Shown: positions 33,319-42,867, counted from the first letter of the stretch. The stretch is DNA of 64,000 nt from Nocardia sputorum (GCF_027924405.1 NZ_AP026978.1:1426001-1490000); one strand, 5' to 3'. Notes: generated by a model from the sequence alone, not told the origin. Program-made: numbers and translations.

Positions 33319-34296
33319 ATGACGGTACGTCCCGACGACCCCGCGCCGAACCCGCACGCCACCGAGGCAGAGGTCGAAGCAGCGCTCAAGGATACGAAGC
33401 TGGCCCAGGTGCTCTACCACGACTGGGAGGCCGAGACCTACGACGACAAATGGTCCATTTCCTATGACGAGCGCTGTATCGAGTACGCGCGCGGCCGGTT
33501 CGACTTGGCCGTGGGCCCCGCGCCACTGCCCTACGGCAAGGCGCTCGAACTCGGCTGCGGTACCGGCTTCTTCCTGCTGAACCTGATGCAGGCGGGCGTG
33601 GCGAAGTCCGGCTCGGTCACCGACCTGTCGCCGGGCATGGTGAAGGTCGCGCTGCGCAACGCGCAGAACCTCGGCCTGGACGTGGACGGCCGGGTCGCCG
33701 ACGCGGAGACCATTCCCTACGAGGACGACACCTTCGATCTGGTGGTCGGCCACGCGGTGCTGCACCACATCCCGGACGTCGAGCTCGCGCTCAAGGAGTG
33801 CCTGCGCGTGCTCAAGCCGGGCGGCCGCTTCGTGTTCGCCGGTGAGCCCACCACGGTCGGCAACTTCTACGCGCGCTGGCTGGGCCGGATCACCTGGAAG
33901 GCCACCACCACGGTGACCAAGCTGCCGATGCTCAGCGACTGGCGGCGTCCGCAGGAGGAACTGGACGAGTCCTCCCGCGCGGCGGCGTTGGAAGCGGTCG
34001 TCGACCTGCACACCTTCGATCCGCGCGCCCTGGAGGCGATGGCCCGCTCGGCGGGCGCCGTCGAGGTGGCGGCCAAGACCGAGGAGTTCGCCGCGGCACT
34101 GTGGGGCTGGCCTGTGCGCACGTTCGAGGCCGCGGTGCCCGCGGAGAAGCTCACCTGGCGCTACCGGATGGCCATGTACCGCGCCTGGCTGGGGCTGAGC
34201 TGGGTGGACGAGAACGTCATGCGCCGCGTCGTTCCGCGCCAGTTCTTCTACAACGCCATGATCACCGGTGTGAAGCCAACCTCCGCCGGAAAGTAG
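33319..34296 (+). CDS. Class I SAM-dependent methyltransferase
   Basis: The product has 325 residues from the ATG at 33319 (a TTG nine bases upstream is less likely). Motif I LELGCGTGFFLL (about 77-88) binds SAM; then an acidic loop VTDLSPGM, motif II DDTFDLVVGHAVLHHIPD and motif III LRVLKPGGRFVFAGEP follow, as in the UbiE/Methyltransf_11 group. The C-terminal third has helices and the sequence WSSR-poor region ending NAMITGVKP. The methyl acceptor is unknown. It matches Rv3038c by position. An 11-bp hairpin terminator follows. Confidence 0.85.
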   Translation: MTVRPDDPAPNPHATEAEVEAALKDTKLAQVLYHDWEAETYDDKWSISYDERCIEYARGRFDLAVGPAPLPYGKALELGCGTGFFLLNLMQAGVAKSGSVTDLSPGMVKVALRNAQNLGLDVDGRVADAETIPYEDDTFDLVVGHAVLHHIPDVELALKECLRVLKPGGRFVFAGEPTTVGNFYARWLGRITWKATTTVTKLPMLSDWRRPQEELDESSRAAALEAVVDLHTFDPRALEAMARSAGAVEVAAKTEEFAAALWGWPVRTFEAAVPAEKLTWRYRMAMYRAWLGLSWVDENVMRRVVPRQFFYNAMITGVKPTSAGK

Positions 34297-34329
34297 TGGC
34301 TCGCGCGACCTGTCGCGACCGGATCGCCG

Positions 34330-34357
34330 ACCTGGGCAGCGACCATGCTGCCCAGGT
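34330..34357 (+). terminator. Terminator after the methyltransferase gene
   Basis: ACCTGGGCAGC and GCTGCCCAGGT form a perfect 11-bp stem with loop GACCAT, 33 bases past the stop. A smaller perfect stem (GTCACCG/CGGTGAC) follows at 34399-34415. Confidence 0.8.
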
Positions 34358-34582
34358 GAACCGGCTGGCGTCACCGCGCGGGAACCCGGAGACGGAACGT
34401 CACCGAAACGGTGACCGGACCAAGGCTCGCGGGATCGCCACCGACAATGCCGGTGAACAGGCCGCCGCCGAGATCACCCGCACCGGCAACCCGAGCCGGG
34501 CCGTCGCCACAGCGCGGGTGACGGTCCCGGCAACCGGACTGCGGTGGGTCGGCACGGTGCGAACGATTACGGGAGCCCGGTA

Positions 34583-35800
34583 GTGGGCTATCGCTTCACC
34601 CGTGACGATGTCGGATACCTCGGTAGCGCGATCGGCTGGGACGCGCTGGCCGAGGTGGGACAGCTGGACCTGACCCCGGCGACGCACCTGCGGGATCTGG
34701 AGCGGGTCCGTCGCGCGCACGGCGATCGGGCGGCGGCCCTGATCGAGACCGTGCGATTGCGGCGCAGAGCAGCCGCCAAGCTCCTCGACGCCGGGCAGTG
34801 GCTGTTCACCGACGACGCGCTGCAGCAAGCCACTCCGACGCTGGTGGCACGGCAGCGCGCCGAGCGGCTGGCCGGACGGACGGTGCACGACATCACCTGT
34901 TCGATCGGAGCCGAGCTCGTCGAGCTGGCCCGGGTGTGCCCGGCGGTGCTCGGCAGCGATCTGGACGAGGTGCGGCTGGCGATCGCCGCGCACAATCTGG
35001 GGCCGCGTCGGCTCGGGGCGGGGGAGTGGAGCTCGCTCGCGACCGGTCCCTCGGAGGAAGCCCGAAATGTGCTGCTGGCCAGGGCGGATGCCCTGCGCCC
35101 GAGCAGTCGCGACACCGTGATCATCGCCGACCCGGCCCGGCGCGCCGATGGCCGCCGCACGCACGACCCGGCCAAACTCCAACCGCCGCTGCCGGATCTG
35201 CTCGCGGCCTACACGGGCCGCGATCTCGCCGTGAAATGCGCTCCCGGTCTCGATTTCGACCGGCTCGATTGGTCCGGTGAGGTGGAGGTCGTCTCACTCG
35301 ACGGCTCGGTGCGTGAGGCGTGCCTATGGTCTTCCGGACTGGCCGAGCGGGGTGTCGGTCGTCGCGCGACGGTACTTTCGTCCAAGGGCGGCGGCTGGAC
35401 CATCAGCGATGCCGAACCAGACGACATCGAGGAGCGCGCGCCGGGGCAGTGGATCATCGACCCGGACGGAGCCGTCGTGCGCGCCGGTCTGGTCCGTCAT
35501 TACGCCGCGAAAAACGACCTGTGGCAACTTGATCCGCGCATCGCCTATCTCACGGGCGACACCGTCCCCGAGGGCGTACGTGGCTTCCGGATCCTCGACC
35601 GCATGGACTTCCGCGAGAAGGCCCTCCGCGCCGAACTGCATCGCCGCGATTGCGGCCCCCTCGAAATCCTCGCCCGGGGTGTCGACATCGACCCGGACGC
35701 CCTTCGTGCGCGCCTGAAACCTCGTGGCACCCGGCCGCACACGCTCGTGATCACTCGCATCGGCCGCGCCGCGACGGTCTTCGTCTGTGCCACCCCGTGA
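34583..35800 (+). CDS. SAM-dependent methyltransferase-like protein with THUMP-like C-terminal domain
   Basis: The 405-residue protein starts at the GTG at 34583 behind GGGAG. The N-terminal 80 residues are helical (ATHLRDLERVRRAHGDRAAAL). A Rossmann methyltransferase core follows, with HDITCSIGAELVELARV as the degenerate SAM loop, GSDLDEVRLAIAAHN and a DPARRADGRR motif. The last ~70 residues (GFRILDRMDFREKALRAEL, GTRPHTLVITRIG) fit the THUMP-like domain often found in this family. By analogy with Trm5-type enzymes it may act on tRNA or rRNA, but the substrate is unknown. Confidence 0.8.
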   Translation: MGYRFTRDDVGYLGSAIGWDALAEVGQLDLTPATHLRDLERVRRAHGDRAAALIETVRLRRRAAAKLLDAGQWLFTDDALQQATPTLVARQRAERLAGRTVHDITCSIGAELVELARVCPAVLGSDLDEVRLAIAAHNLGPRRLGAGEWSSLATGPSEEARNVLLARADALRPSSRDTVIIADPARRADGRRTHDPAKLQPPLPDLLAAYTGRDLAVKCAPGLDFDRLDWSGEVEVVSLDGSVREACLWSSGLAERGVGRRATVLSSKGGGWTISDAEPDDIEERAPGQWIIDPDGAVVRAGLVRHYAAKNDLWQLDPRIAYLTGDTVPEGVRGFRILDRMDFREKALRAELHRRDCGPLEILARGVDIDPDALRARLKPRGTRPHTLVITRIGRAATVFVCATP

Positions 35801-35810
35801 CGACGCGGGT

Positions 35811-35840
35811 GTCGCCGCTGGACGCCGATAGTGCGGCGAC
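35811..35840. terminator. Hairpin between convergent genes
   Basis: GTCGCCGC/GCGGCGAC form a perfect 8-bp stem with a 14-base loop just past the stop at 35800, in the gap before a convergent gene. Confidence 0.5.
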
Positions 35841-35960
35841 GACGAGCCGTGCGGCAGCGGCCGCGCCGCCCGTCCTCCGCGGCGATCAGTCCGCCGCCCA
35901 GCGAGGGGCCAACGCTTCGTTCAGGCACTCCAGCGGGAACCGCGTGCTCGGGTGGCGGCG

Positions 35961-37259
35961 CTACTCCGGCTCGAAGGCGAAGATCTCGCCGATGCGGGTG
36001 GCGACCACGACCTCGCCCTTCGCGCCGATCGACGTGCCGGTGGTGGTTCCTTTCGCGCCCGGCAGGACGTCGGAATCGATCGTGCTCCCGGTTCGCGTGT
36101 CGAAAGTGACGAGGTTGAGCCCGTCACCGATGGCCGCGGTGACGTACCCGGTGTCGCCCATCGTCTGCGCCGCGGATCCGCGCAGCGCGAGATCCTTACG
36201 CTCCCAAGCCGTTTCGGCTGTGTCGCCCTTGTCTCGGAGCGCGAGCAGGTAACCGTCCTCGCCGGACGGGACGATCAGGCCGTCGTCGGACACCGAGATG
36301 CCGCCGCGCGGCGTCCAGTCCAGCCGATGCACCCACTTGGTCCGCCCGTCCGCGGTGTCCAGGGCGATCAGGCGGTTGTTGTTGTCGCCGACGTAGAGGG
36401 TGCCGCCGTCGGCGGACAGCGCCGGGCTGGTGGAACTGCCGCCCAGCAGCAGTTCGGCGCTCCACTCCCGCACGACCTTGTCCCCGGTGTAGCGCAACGC
36501 GACCACGGCCGCCGCGGGCCGCCCCGGCTGCCACAGCGTCGCGTAGAAGCTGCCGCTGCCCGTATCGATGGGGGAGATGTTCGCGACGGGGCACTGCGGC
36601 CCTCCGGTGGCGCAGTCGTCGAGTCCCTGGCCCGCGTCGGGCCAGCCGAGCCCGGCGTTGACGAGGAAGTTGGGTTCACCGAGCAGTTGCAGTGTCGGGA
36701 CCGCCCGCTCGCCCGTTTGCCGCGACAACACATCGACCTGACCGGATTGACTGATCGTCAGCAGCTTTCCGTCGCCGGTGAACTGCACCGAGACCGGTGT
36801 TCCGGCGACCGGCGTGGCCCACCGCGGTTGCCCGAGGTAGTTGAACGAGATCACCCTGCTGTCGTCGCCGACGTAGACGTTGGTCATCCCGTCGACCGCC
36901 GACGGCGCGGAGATCGCGCTCGGGCCCAGAGCGTTGCAGAACCGCTTGCGGCCGGTGGCCATCTGGAAAGAGAAGATCGAGCAGTTCTGCAGGCGTGTGG
37001 TGACGAACAGCTGGCTGTCGGGCCCCAGCGTGACCGGCTGGGCGATCGGCCCGCCGACCGGCCGTTGCCAGCTCAATCCGATCTTCCGCGATCCGGTGAT
37101 CGGAGCGGTGCCGCTGTTGCGGCCGTCGTGGTAGGCGGCGGTCCAGCCCTTGCCGGTGCCGACCGTGATGTCGTCGTAATCGGTGCCGCAACCGGCCAGG
37201 GTCAGCGCGCCGACCGCGGCCAGCACGGCCGCGGCGCGTTTCCGGGACGGTCGCCACAT
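35961..37259 (-). CDS. PQQ-like beta-propeller lipoprotein
   Basis: The start at 37259 (MWRPSRKRAAAV...) is chosen because it gives a signal peptide with lipobox LAGC at residue 21-24; the upstream ATG adds ten residues only. The 432-residue product is built of WD/PQQ-type blades, with repeated segments such as ISAPSAVDGMTNVYVGDD, STSPALSADGGTLYVGDN and RGGISVSDDGLIVPSGED (each a blade edge). It resembles BamB-like or Rv3035-like propellers anchored outside the cytoplasmic membrane, which usually act as protein scaffolds. It lacks obvious PQQ cofactor ligands. It is divergent from the hexapeptide transferase gene. Confidence 0.85.
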   Translation of the reverse strand: MWRPSRKRAAAVLAAVGALTLAGCGTDYDDITVGTGKGWTAAYHDGRNSGTAPITGSRKIGLSWQRPVGGPIAQPVTLGPDSQLFVTTRLQNCSIFSFQMATGRKRFCNALGPSAISAPSAVDGMTNVYVGDDSRVISFNYLGQPRWATPVAGTPVSVQFTGDGKLLTISQSGQVDVLSRQTGERAVPTLQLLGEPNFLVNAGLGWPDAGQGLDDCATGGPQCPVANISPIDTGSGSFYATLWQPGRPAAAVVALRYTGDKVVREWSAELLLGGSSTSPALSADGGTLYVGDNNNRLIALDTADGRTKWVHRLDWTPRGGISVSDDGLIVPSGEDGYLLALRDKGDTAETAWERKDLALRGSAAQTMGDTGYVTAAIGDGLNLVTFDTRTGSTIDSDVLPGAKGTTTGTSIGAKGEVVVATRIGEIFAFEPE

Positions 37260-37490
37260 GGAAGTAGCCAGTACGCCGCCGCTTCGCACCTGCCGTACTC
37301 CTGTCGTCGTTGGCTCGCACCCGCGCCCTCTCCGGCGCAGGAGTCACTGTACGGGAGCCCTTTGCGCGGGTGAACGAGTCCCGGCGTTGTCGTCGCGGGC
37401 GGTCGTCGGGGTGCCCGCCGCGAGCGATAGGCTCTATCCGTCGCCGCGAGGCGGGCGACGGCCGGTAGGACCACGACAGGAGAACCGTTC

Positions 37491-38240
37491 GTGACGAGCA
37501 TGTGGGGCGCACCGTTGCGCTCGCGCTGGCGGGGATCGCGCCGCCGCGATCCGCAGCAGGCGCGTTTTCTGACGCTGGCGTCGCTGCGCTGGGTGCTCGC
37601 GAACCGGGCGTACACGCCGTGGTATCTGGTGCGTTATTACCGGCTGTTCAAGTTCCGCCTGGCCAACCCGCACATCGTGCTGCGCGGCATGGTCTTCCTC
37701 GGCCGCCGGGTGGAGATCCACGCCACGCCGGAACTGAGCCGCATGGAGATCGGCCGCTGGGTGCACATCGGCGACGGCAACGCGATCCGCTGCCACGAGG
37801 GTTCGCTGCGCATCGGCGACAAGGTGGTGTTCGGCAAGGACAACGTCGTCAACACCTACCTCGACATCGAGATCGGGGAGTCGACCCTGGTAGCCGACTG
37901 GTGCTACATCTGCGACTTCGACCACAAGATGGACGACATCAACGTCCCGATCAAGGACCAGGGCATCGTGAAGAGCCCGGTGCGCATCGGTCCCGACACC
38001 TGGATCGCGGCCAAGGTGACCGTGCTGCGCGAGACGCGCGTCGGTCGCGGTTGCGTGCTCGGCGCGCACGCCGTGGTCAAGGGCGAGATCCCGGACTACA
38101 GCATCGCCGTCGGCGCTCCGGCCAAGGTGGTCAAGAACCGCAAGGCGGCGTGGGAGGCGGGCGCCGAGGAACGGGCTGAATATCTGGCCGCGCTGGAGGA
38201 CATCGCGCGCAAGAAGAACGGCGCGACGCAGACCGCCTGA
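37491..38240 (+). CDS. Hexapeptide-repeat acyltransferase
   Basis: The C-terminal two-thirds of this 249-residue protein form a left-handed beta helix with hexapeptide periodicity (MEIGRWVHIGDGNAIRC, LRIGDKVVFGKDN, VRIGPDTWIAAKVTVL, TRVGRGCVLGAHAVV) and the loop WCYICDFDHKMDD supplying a likely catalytic His. It ends with the typical VGAPAKVV. Such proteins transfer acetyl or other acyl groups to sugars. It corresponds to Rv3034c, which lies next to the methylglucose-lipopolysaccharide genes also present here, so it may acylate that polymer (inference). Confidence 0.85.
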   Translation: MTSMWGAPLRSRWRGSRRRDPQQARFLTLASLRWVLANRAYTPWYLVRYYRLFKFRLANPHIVLRGMVFLGRRVEIHATPELSRMEIGRWVHIGDGNAIRCHEGSLRIGDKVVFGKDNVVNTYLDIEIGESTLVADWCYICDFDHKMDDINVPIKDQGIVKSPVRIGPDTWIAAKVTVLRETRVGRGCVLGAHAVVKGEIPDYSIAVGAPAKVVKNRKAAWEAGAEERAEYLAALEDIARKKNGATQTA

Positions 38241-38312
38241 CAAGGACGCGGAGTCCGGCGGCCGCCCGGTAGTAGCCCGGCTTCGTCGGTGCGGACGAGT
38301 AGGTTCGGCGCT

Positions 38313-38858
38313 ATGACTGCCTACGCCGCGCTGTTGCGCGGGATCATGCCGAGCAATCCGAACATGAGCAACGCGAAATTGCGCGCGGTGTTCGAATCGC
38401 TCGGCTTCGAGGGCGTCGGTTCGGTACTGGCCAGCGGCAATATCGTCTTCCACAGCGCGGAGTCCGATGTGCCCGAGCTGGAGGATCGCATTCAGCAGGC
38501 GCTGATCCGGGAACTGGGCATCGGCGGTGGCACGATCATCCGCAGTCATGACGAACTGCGCGCGTTGCTCGACACCGATCCGTTCCACGGCCTCACCCAC
38601 GGGCGCGGCACATATCTGATCGCCACGTTCCTCAAGGACACGGCCGCAGCTCCGTCCGACCTGCCCGAGCGGCCCGACCCGCTCACTCGGGTGATCGGCT
38701 ACGACGCGGACGCGCGAGCGTTCCTCGCGGTCATCGACAACAGCTCGCCGGGCAAGACCCCCGACTTCATGGCCTGGCTGGAGAAGACATACGGCAAGGA
38801 CATCACCACCCGCACCTGGCTCACCGTCGAGCGCATCGTCAAGAAGCTCGGCGGCTAG
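38313..38858 (+). CDS. DUF1697 family protein
   Basis: A 181-residue protein with the DUF1697 signature: YAALLRGIMPSNPNMSNAKLR at the N terminus (quoted as YAALLRGI and NMSNAKLR), then SVLASGNIVFHS and the C-terminal TTRTWLTVERIVKKL. It is cytoplasmic and of unknown function. The start ATG at 38313 is preferred over the upstream frame because it begins at the family's conserved N terminus. It ends 14 bases from the convergent glycosyltransferase gene. Confidence 0.85.
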   Translation: MTAYAALLRGIMPSNPNMSNAKLRAVFESLGFEGVGSVLASGNIVFHSAESDVPELEDRIQQALIRELGIGGGTIIRSHDELRALLDTDPFHGLTHGRGTYLIATFLKDTAAAPSDLPERPDPLTRVIGYDADARAFLAVIDNSSPGKTPDFMAWLEKTYGKDITTRTWLTVERIVKKLGG

Positions 38859-38871
38859 CCGAGACGGGTGG

Positions 38872-40125
38872 CTACTTCGGATCCCGTTCCGGCAGAGGAC
38901 GTTCCACGATGGACGGGCGGCCAAGCGGGTTGCGCACCCGCCGCTTGGCCGACTGATACACCTGGGCGGTTTCCGCCGCCACCACGTCCCACGCGAAATC
39001 GGCGGTGAGCCGTTCCCGGGCGGCGAAGGCGCGCTGCTGGGTGGCGGCGGGGTCGTCGAGGGTGGCGCGGACCGCTTCGACCAAGCCGTCGACGTCCGCG
39101 GGCGCGAACGACGCGCCGGTGACGCCGTCGATCACGGCTTCGCCCAGGCCGCCCGCCGTCGAGGTGATCAGCGGGGTACCCGCCGCGGCCGCCTCCAGCG
39201 CGACGATGCCGAAGGGTTCGTACCGGCTGGGCAGCACGATCGCGTCGGCGCCGTGCAGCCAGCCGAGCAGCTCCGCGTGGTCGAGCTGACCGGTGAAGTT
39301 CACCGCGCGGGCGACCCGGTGCACCCGGGCGCGTTCGCGCAACCACTCGAACTGCGTGCCGACGCCCGCGACGGTGAGGGTGGTGCCGGGATGGGCACGG
39401 CGGATGCGCGGCAGCGCGGCGATCGCGTCCTGCACGCCCTTCTCGTACTCGAGCCTGCCCACGTACAGCAGCCGCGGCGGGCCGGTGCGCGGCGAGCGGG
39501 GACGGAAGGTCCACGCGCCCACGTCGATGCCGTTGCGGATCACCGTCATCGGGATCCGCTCGGGCCCGTAGAGCCGCTCGACTTCGTCCTGCATGGACGC
39601 CGAGCAGGTGATCAAGGCGTCGGATTCGTTGGCCAGCCACCACTCCACCGAGTGCACCTGCTTGTTGACCTTGCCCGCGACCCAGCCGCTGTGCCGGCCG
39701 GCCTCGGTGGCGTGGATGGTGGAGACCAGCGGGACGTCGTAGTACTCGGCCAGCGCGATGCCGGGGTGGGCGACCAGCCAGTCGTGCGCGTGCACCACGT
39801 CGGGCGTCCAGCCGTCGCCGATGCCCGGCTTGCCGAGCGCGACGCCGGCGCGCACCATGGCGTGCCCCATGGCCAGCGTCCAGGCGAGCATGTCCTCGCC
39901 GAAGTCGAACACCGGCGGGTCCTCCGCGACCGCCACCACGAGCACGCCGTCGGCGATGTAGGAGTGCGTGGGATGGGTCGAGGCGTCGGTGCCGGAGGGG
40001 CGCCGGGACAGCACGACCACCTCGTGGCCGGCCGCGGCCAGTTCGACGGCGAGGTGATGCACGTGCCTGCCGAGCCCGCCGACCACGACCGGCGGGTACT
40101 CCCACGACACCATCAAAATCTTCAT
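38872..40125 (-). CDS. GT4-family glycosyltransferase (Rv3032-like alpha-glucosyltransferase)
   Basis: The enzyme has 417 residues and a GT-B fold: N-terminal MVSWEYPPVVVGGLGRHV (sugar-acceptor loop), VVHAHDWL, then the C-terminal nucleotide-sugar domain with RLLYVGRLEYEKGV, and the EX7E motif in PSRYEPFGIVALEAAAAG. The sequence and the neighbours match M. tuberculosis Rv3032, an alpha-1,4-glucosyltransferase that elongates methylglucose lipopolysaccharide and contributes to glycogen. It is cytoplasmic. Its ATG at 40125 overlaps the stop of the GH57 gene (ATGA), making it the third gene of a coupled operon. Confidence 0.92.
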   Translation of the reverse strand: MKILMVSWEYPPVVVGGLGRHVHHLAVELAAAGHEVVVLSRRPSGTDASTHPTHSYIADGVLVVAVAEDPPVFDFGEDMLAWTLAMGHAMVRAGVALGKPGIGDGWTPDVVHAHDWLVAHPGIALAEYYDVPLVSTIHATEAGRHSGWVAGKVNKQVHSVEWWLANESDALITCSASMQDEVERLYGPERIPMTVIRNGIDVGAWTFRPRSPRTGPPRLLYVGRLEYEKGVQDAIAALPRIRRAHPGTTLTVAGVGTQFEWLRERARVHRVARAVNFTGQLDHAELLGWLHGADAIVLPSRYEPFGIVALEAAAAGTPLITSTAGGLGEAVIDGVTGASFAPADVDGLVEAVRATLDDPAATQQRAFAARERLTADFAWDVVAAETAQVYQSAKRRVRNPLGRPSIVERPLPERDPK

Positions 40126-41789
40126 GCAAGTCCTTCTGCGGCCGAGCCCGGGTCCGCCGGGCCCGGTCCGTGGCCCGCGATGGCGGAGCCCGGTCCCGGC
40201 GCGGCGGCGGATACTGCCCCGGTGGCGCTGGGTACGGACCCCGCGGAGGTCAGTCGTCGCGCGTCCACGCCGGGGAAGAGTCCGTCAGCTGCCCCCCATC
40301 CTGCCGCCAACTGCCGTGCTTTCGCGAGTTGGCCCGCCCCGACGGCCGTGGCGATTTCGCGGACCGCGTGGGCGTGGCGGTGCGCGCGGTCGCGGGCGTA
40401 GCCCGCGGCGGAGTCCTTGCTGACCATGAACGCCCAGTCGCTGGAGACGGTCAGGATCGCTTCGCGCAGCAGTTGATCGGCGACGCGGTCGCGCAGCCCG
40501 GGCGCGCCGCCCTGCGCGGCGCGCATCTTGTCGACGGTGTCCAGGCTCAGCCGCACGATGTCGTCGTTGAGCTCCACCAGGTCGCGCACCTGCTCGCCCG
40601 CCCACACCCGCCAGTCCTTGCCCGAACCCCAGGACGAATCGGCCAGCGGTACCGGTTCGCCCAGGTAGCCGCGGGTTCGCGCGTCGGCGAGCGTGCCCAC
40701 GGTGACGCCTGCCTCCGGCAGCGCGCGCAGCACCTGCGCCAGCCACTGCGGGCCCTCGTGCCACCAGTGGCCGAACAGTTCGGTGTCGAACGCCGCCACG
40801 ACCAAGGCGGGCCGTCCGATGCGTTCGGACTCGGAGATCAACCGCTCGCGCACCGTCCGCACGAAGTCGTCCACGTCCCGGGCGACGGCCGCGGCGGCCA
40901 GTTCCGGGTCGTAGGGAGCCTTGTCCGGACCCGCGACGGTCTTGCCGGTGACCCGCGCGGGTTTGAGACCCGTGGCGTGGTCGTAGTGATGAAAGTCACG
41001 ATAGGCGCCGTGCCCCGGGTAGCCAGATTTCGGCGACCAGACCCGGTAGCTCACCTGCAGATCACGTCCGAACGCGACCACATCGGAATCCCGCACCGGA
41101 CGGCCGAGTGTCGTGTCGCCGCGCAGAGCGGGTCCGTCGACCATGAAATGCGTCACACCGGCGGCGGCGTAGCCGACCTCCATGCCAGGGGTGTATCCAC
41201 ACTCCGGCGCCCAGATGCCCGTCGGCGTGCGACCCCAGCGGTGCCGCGCGTCGGCTAAGCCCTCGACCAGCTGGAACTGGCGCAATCGCGGATCCAGCAG
41301 CGGCTGGAACGGGTGGGCCAGCGGGCCGCCGAGCAGTTCGATGGTCTCCGCGTCGATGAGCGTGCGCCAGACCGGCGCCGCGCCGTGCCGCCAGTGCCGC
41401 TCGAACTCGGCCAGGGCGGCGGCGGCCAAGCGGTGTTCGTGCCTGCCCAGCGCCACGTTGCCCGCCATGGCGGCTTCGTCGGCGCGCAGCTGCCAGTTGC
41501 CCAGCCAATGGTGCATCCCCGCCAGGCAGTGCGGGTCGTCCAGCTGAGCCGCGAGCACCGGCGTGATGCCGAGGCTCAGCAGATGCGAACGGCCTTCCGC
41601 CGCAAGGGTTCGCAACACCTCGACGACCGGCAGGTAGGACGCGGCCCAGGACTGGTAGAGCCATTCCTCGCCGACCGGCCAGCGACCGTGATGGGCCAGC
41701 CAGGGCAGATGGGAGTGCAGGACCAAGGTGAACTGGCCCGGCACGGGGCTTGCGGCGTGCCCGCCGGGCACGGTACTGCGACCGGTCAA
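40122..41789 (-). CDS. GH57 family alpha-glucan branching-type enzyme (Rv3031-like)
   Basis: A 555-residue glycoside hydrolase family 57 protein. Conserved regions are HSHLPWLAHHGRWPVGEEW at the N terminus, IWAPECGYTPG with the nucleophile Glu (about 194) and AFDTELFGHWWHEG with the acid/base Asp (about 337); a C-terminal DUF1957 region follows. It probably branches or reshapes the alpha-glucan made by the coupled GT4 enzyme. The start appears to be the TTG at 41789, whose TTGA overlaps the stop of the upstream methyltransferase. Rare start codons with stop overlap fit coupled translation. Confidence 0.9.
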   Translation of the reverse strand: MTGRSTVPGGHAASPVPGQFTLVLHSHLPWLAHHGRWPVGEEWLYQSWAASYLPVVEVLRTLAAEGRSHLLSLGITPVLAAQLDDPHCLAGMHHWLGNWQLRADEAAMAGNVALGRHEHRLAAAALAEFERHWRHGAAPVWRTLIDAETIELLGGPLAHPFQPLLDPRLRQFQLVEGLADARHRWGRTPTGIWAPECGYTPGMEVGYAAAGVTHFMVDGPALRGDTTLGRPVRDSDVVAFGRDLQVSYRVWSPKSGYPGHGAYRDFHHYDHATGLKPARVTGKTVAGPDKAPYDPELAAAAVARDVDDFVRTVRERLISESERIGRPALVVAAFDTELFGHWWHEGPQWLAQVLRALPEAGVTVGTLADARTRGYLGEPVPLADSSWGSGKDWRVWAGEQVRDLVELNDDIVRLSLDTVDKMRAAQGGAPGLRDRVADQLLREAILTVSSDWAFMVSKDSAAGYARDRAHRHAHAVREIATAVGAGQLAKARQLAAGWGAADGLFPGVDARRLTSAGSVPSATGAVSAAAPGPGSAIAGHGPGPADPGSAAEGLA

Positions 41790-42604
41790 GGCTTCACCGC
41801 GATGGCGACCAGATCCAGACTCGCGTCGATGTCCGCCGCTTCCAGCACGAAATCGTCCGCCGTGACGCTCGCGACGTCCGCGGTCAGTTCCGCGGGCCAG
41901 GGTTCACCGGCCAGCGCGCGTTCGATCTGCGCGTCGATGAACGACCCGCCGTGCTTGGCGTCCAGCGCTTTCAGGGCCGGCCCGTGGTGCACGCCGATCA
42001 TCCGCGCGACCTCGAAACCGGCGTCGACGAGTAGCTCGGTCAGCTCGGCCGCGTTCAGCTCCCTGGTGTGGAACGGGTTGAGCGGGGTGTCGCGACCGGG
42101 CGAGAAGGTGATCCGGTTGGGCGTGCTGATCAGCAGCTCACCGCCGGGACGCAGCACGCGCAGGCACTCCCGCAGGAACTGGGACTGGTCCCACAAGTGC
42201 TCGATCACTTGGAAATTCACCACCACGTCGACCGACGCGTCCTCCAGTGGCAGTTCCGCGAGGTTGCCCTGGATCATCTCCACGCGGGGGTAGCGTGCGC
42301 GCACGTGCTCGACCGCGCCGGTGTCGTAGTCCACGCCGATCACCTTGGTGGCCACGTCGGCGATCATGTCCGCACCGTAACCCTCGCCGGAACCCGCCTC
42401 CAGCACGGTTTTTCCGGCGCAGCGGTCCAGCAGGCGGGCGTAGGCGATCTCGTGCCTGCGGAACCAGTAGTTCTCCTCGGCGATGCCGGGCACGGTGCGC
42501 TCGCCGGTCAGCGGCAGCGGTTCGACGGCGCCGACGCTCGTCTCGGGGTCCGCGGGGATGCCGGACGGGTCGTCCACTGCGGCAGGGATCACAGCCTCGC
42601 TCAT
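41786..42604 (-). CDS. SAM-dependent methyltransferase of the glucan operon (Rv3030-like)
   Basis: The 272-residue protein starts at the ATG at 42604 (MSEAVIP). SAM motifs are VLEAGSGEGYGADMI, IGVDYDTGAVEHV and ASVDVVVNFQVIEHLWD, followed by LRPGGELLISTPNR. It is the first gene of a three-gene operon joined by 4-base overlaps with the GH57 and GT4 genes. In mycobacteria the methylglucose lipopolysaccharides carry many O-methyl groups, so sugar O-methylation is a reasonable guess, but the substrate is not shown by the sequence. Confidence 0.88.
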   Translation of the reverse strand: MSEAVIPAAVDDPSGIPADPETSVGAVEPLPLTGERTVPGIAEENYWFRRHEIAYARLLDRCAGKTVLEAGSGEGYGADMIADVATKVIGVDYDTGAVEHVRARYPRVEMIQGNLAELPLEDASVDVVVNFQVIEHLWDQSQFLRECLRVLRPGGELLISTPNRITFSPGRDTPLNPFHTRELNAAELTELLVDAGFEVARMIGVHHGPALKALDAKHGGSFIDAQIERALAGEPWPAELTADVASVTADDFVLEAADIDASLDLVAIAVKP

Positions 42605-42743
42605 CACTCCGACGTTACTGCCACCGTTTCCAGGCGGGACACCCACCCGGTCGGCCCGGAAGTGCGGCTTCGACCGGCTGGAAGCGGGGTCGGTGAACCG
42701 GCGCACTGTAACGCGTGGTACCCACTTGTGAGAGAGAAGCCAC

Positions 42744-42765
42744 TAAGTTACCCACGGGTAACTTA
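42744..42765. promoter_or_regulatory. 22-bp palindromic operator upstream of etfB
   Basis: TAAGTTACCC and GGGTAACTTA form perfect 10-bp arms around AC. It stands about 100 bases before etfB and 140 bases before the divergent methyltransferase operon, in locally AT-rich sequence. The form is typical of a TetR-family operator; the regulator is not in the window. Confidence 0.65.
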
Positions 42766-42867
42766 ACGTAAGGTAATGTCACGGCCTGAGCCACCCACCC
42801 GGGCGTACGGCGCAGTTCGTGCGACCACCACATACGTGTAACCAGAACAGGAGGTCGACGAAGACCG

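Noticed and set aside
35952..37373. Long plus-strand frame opposite the PQQ-like lipoprotein
   Set aside because: Shadow of the real minus-strand gene, which has a signal peptide and propeller blades.
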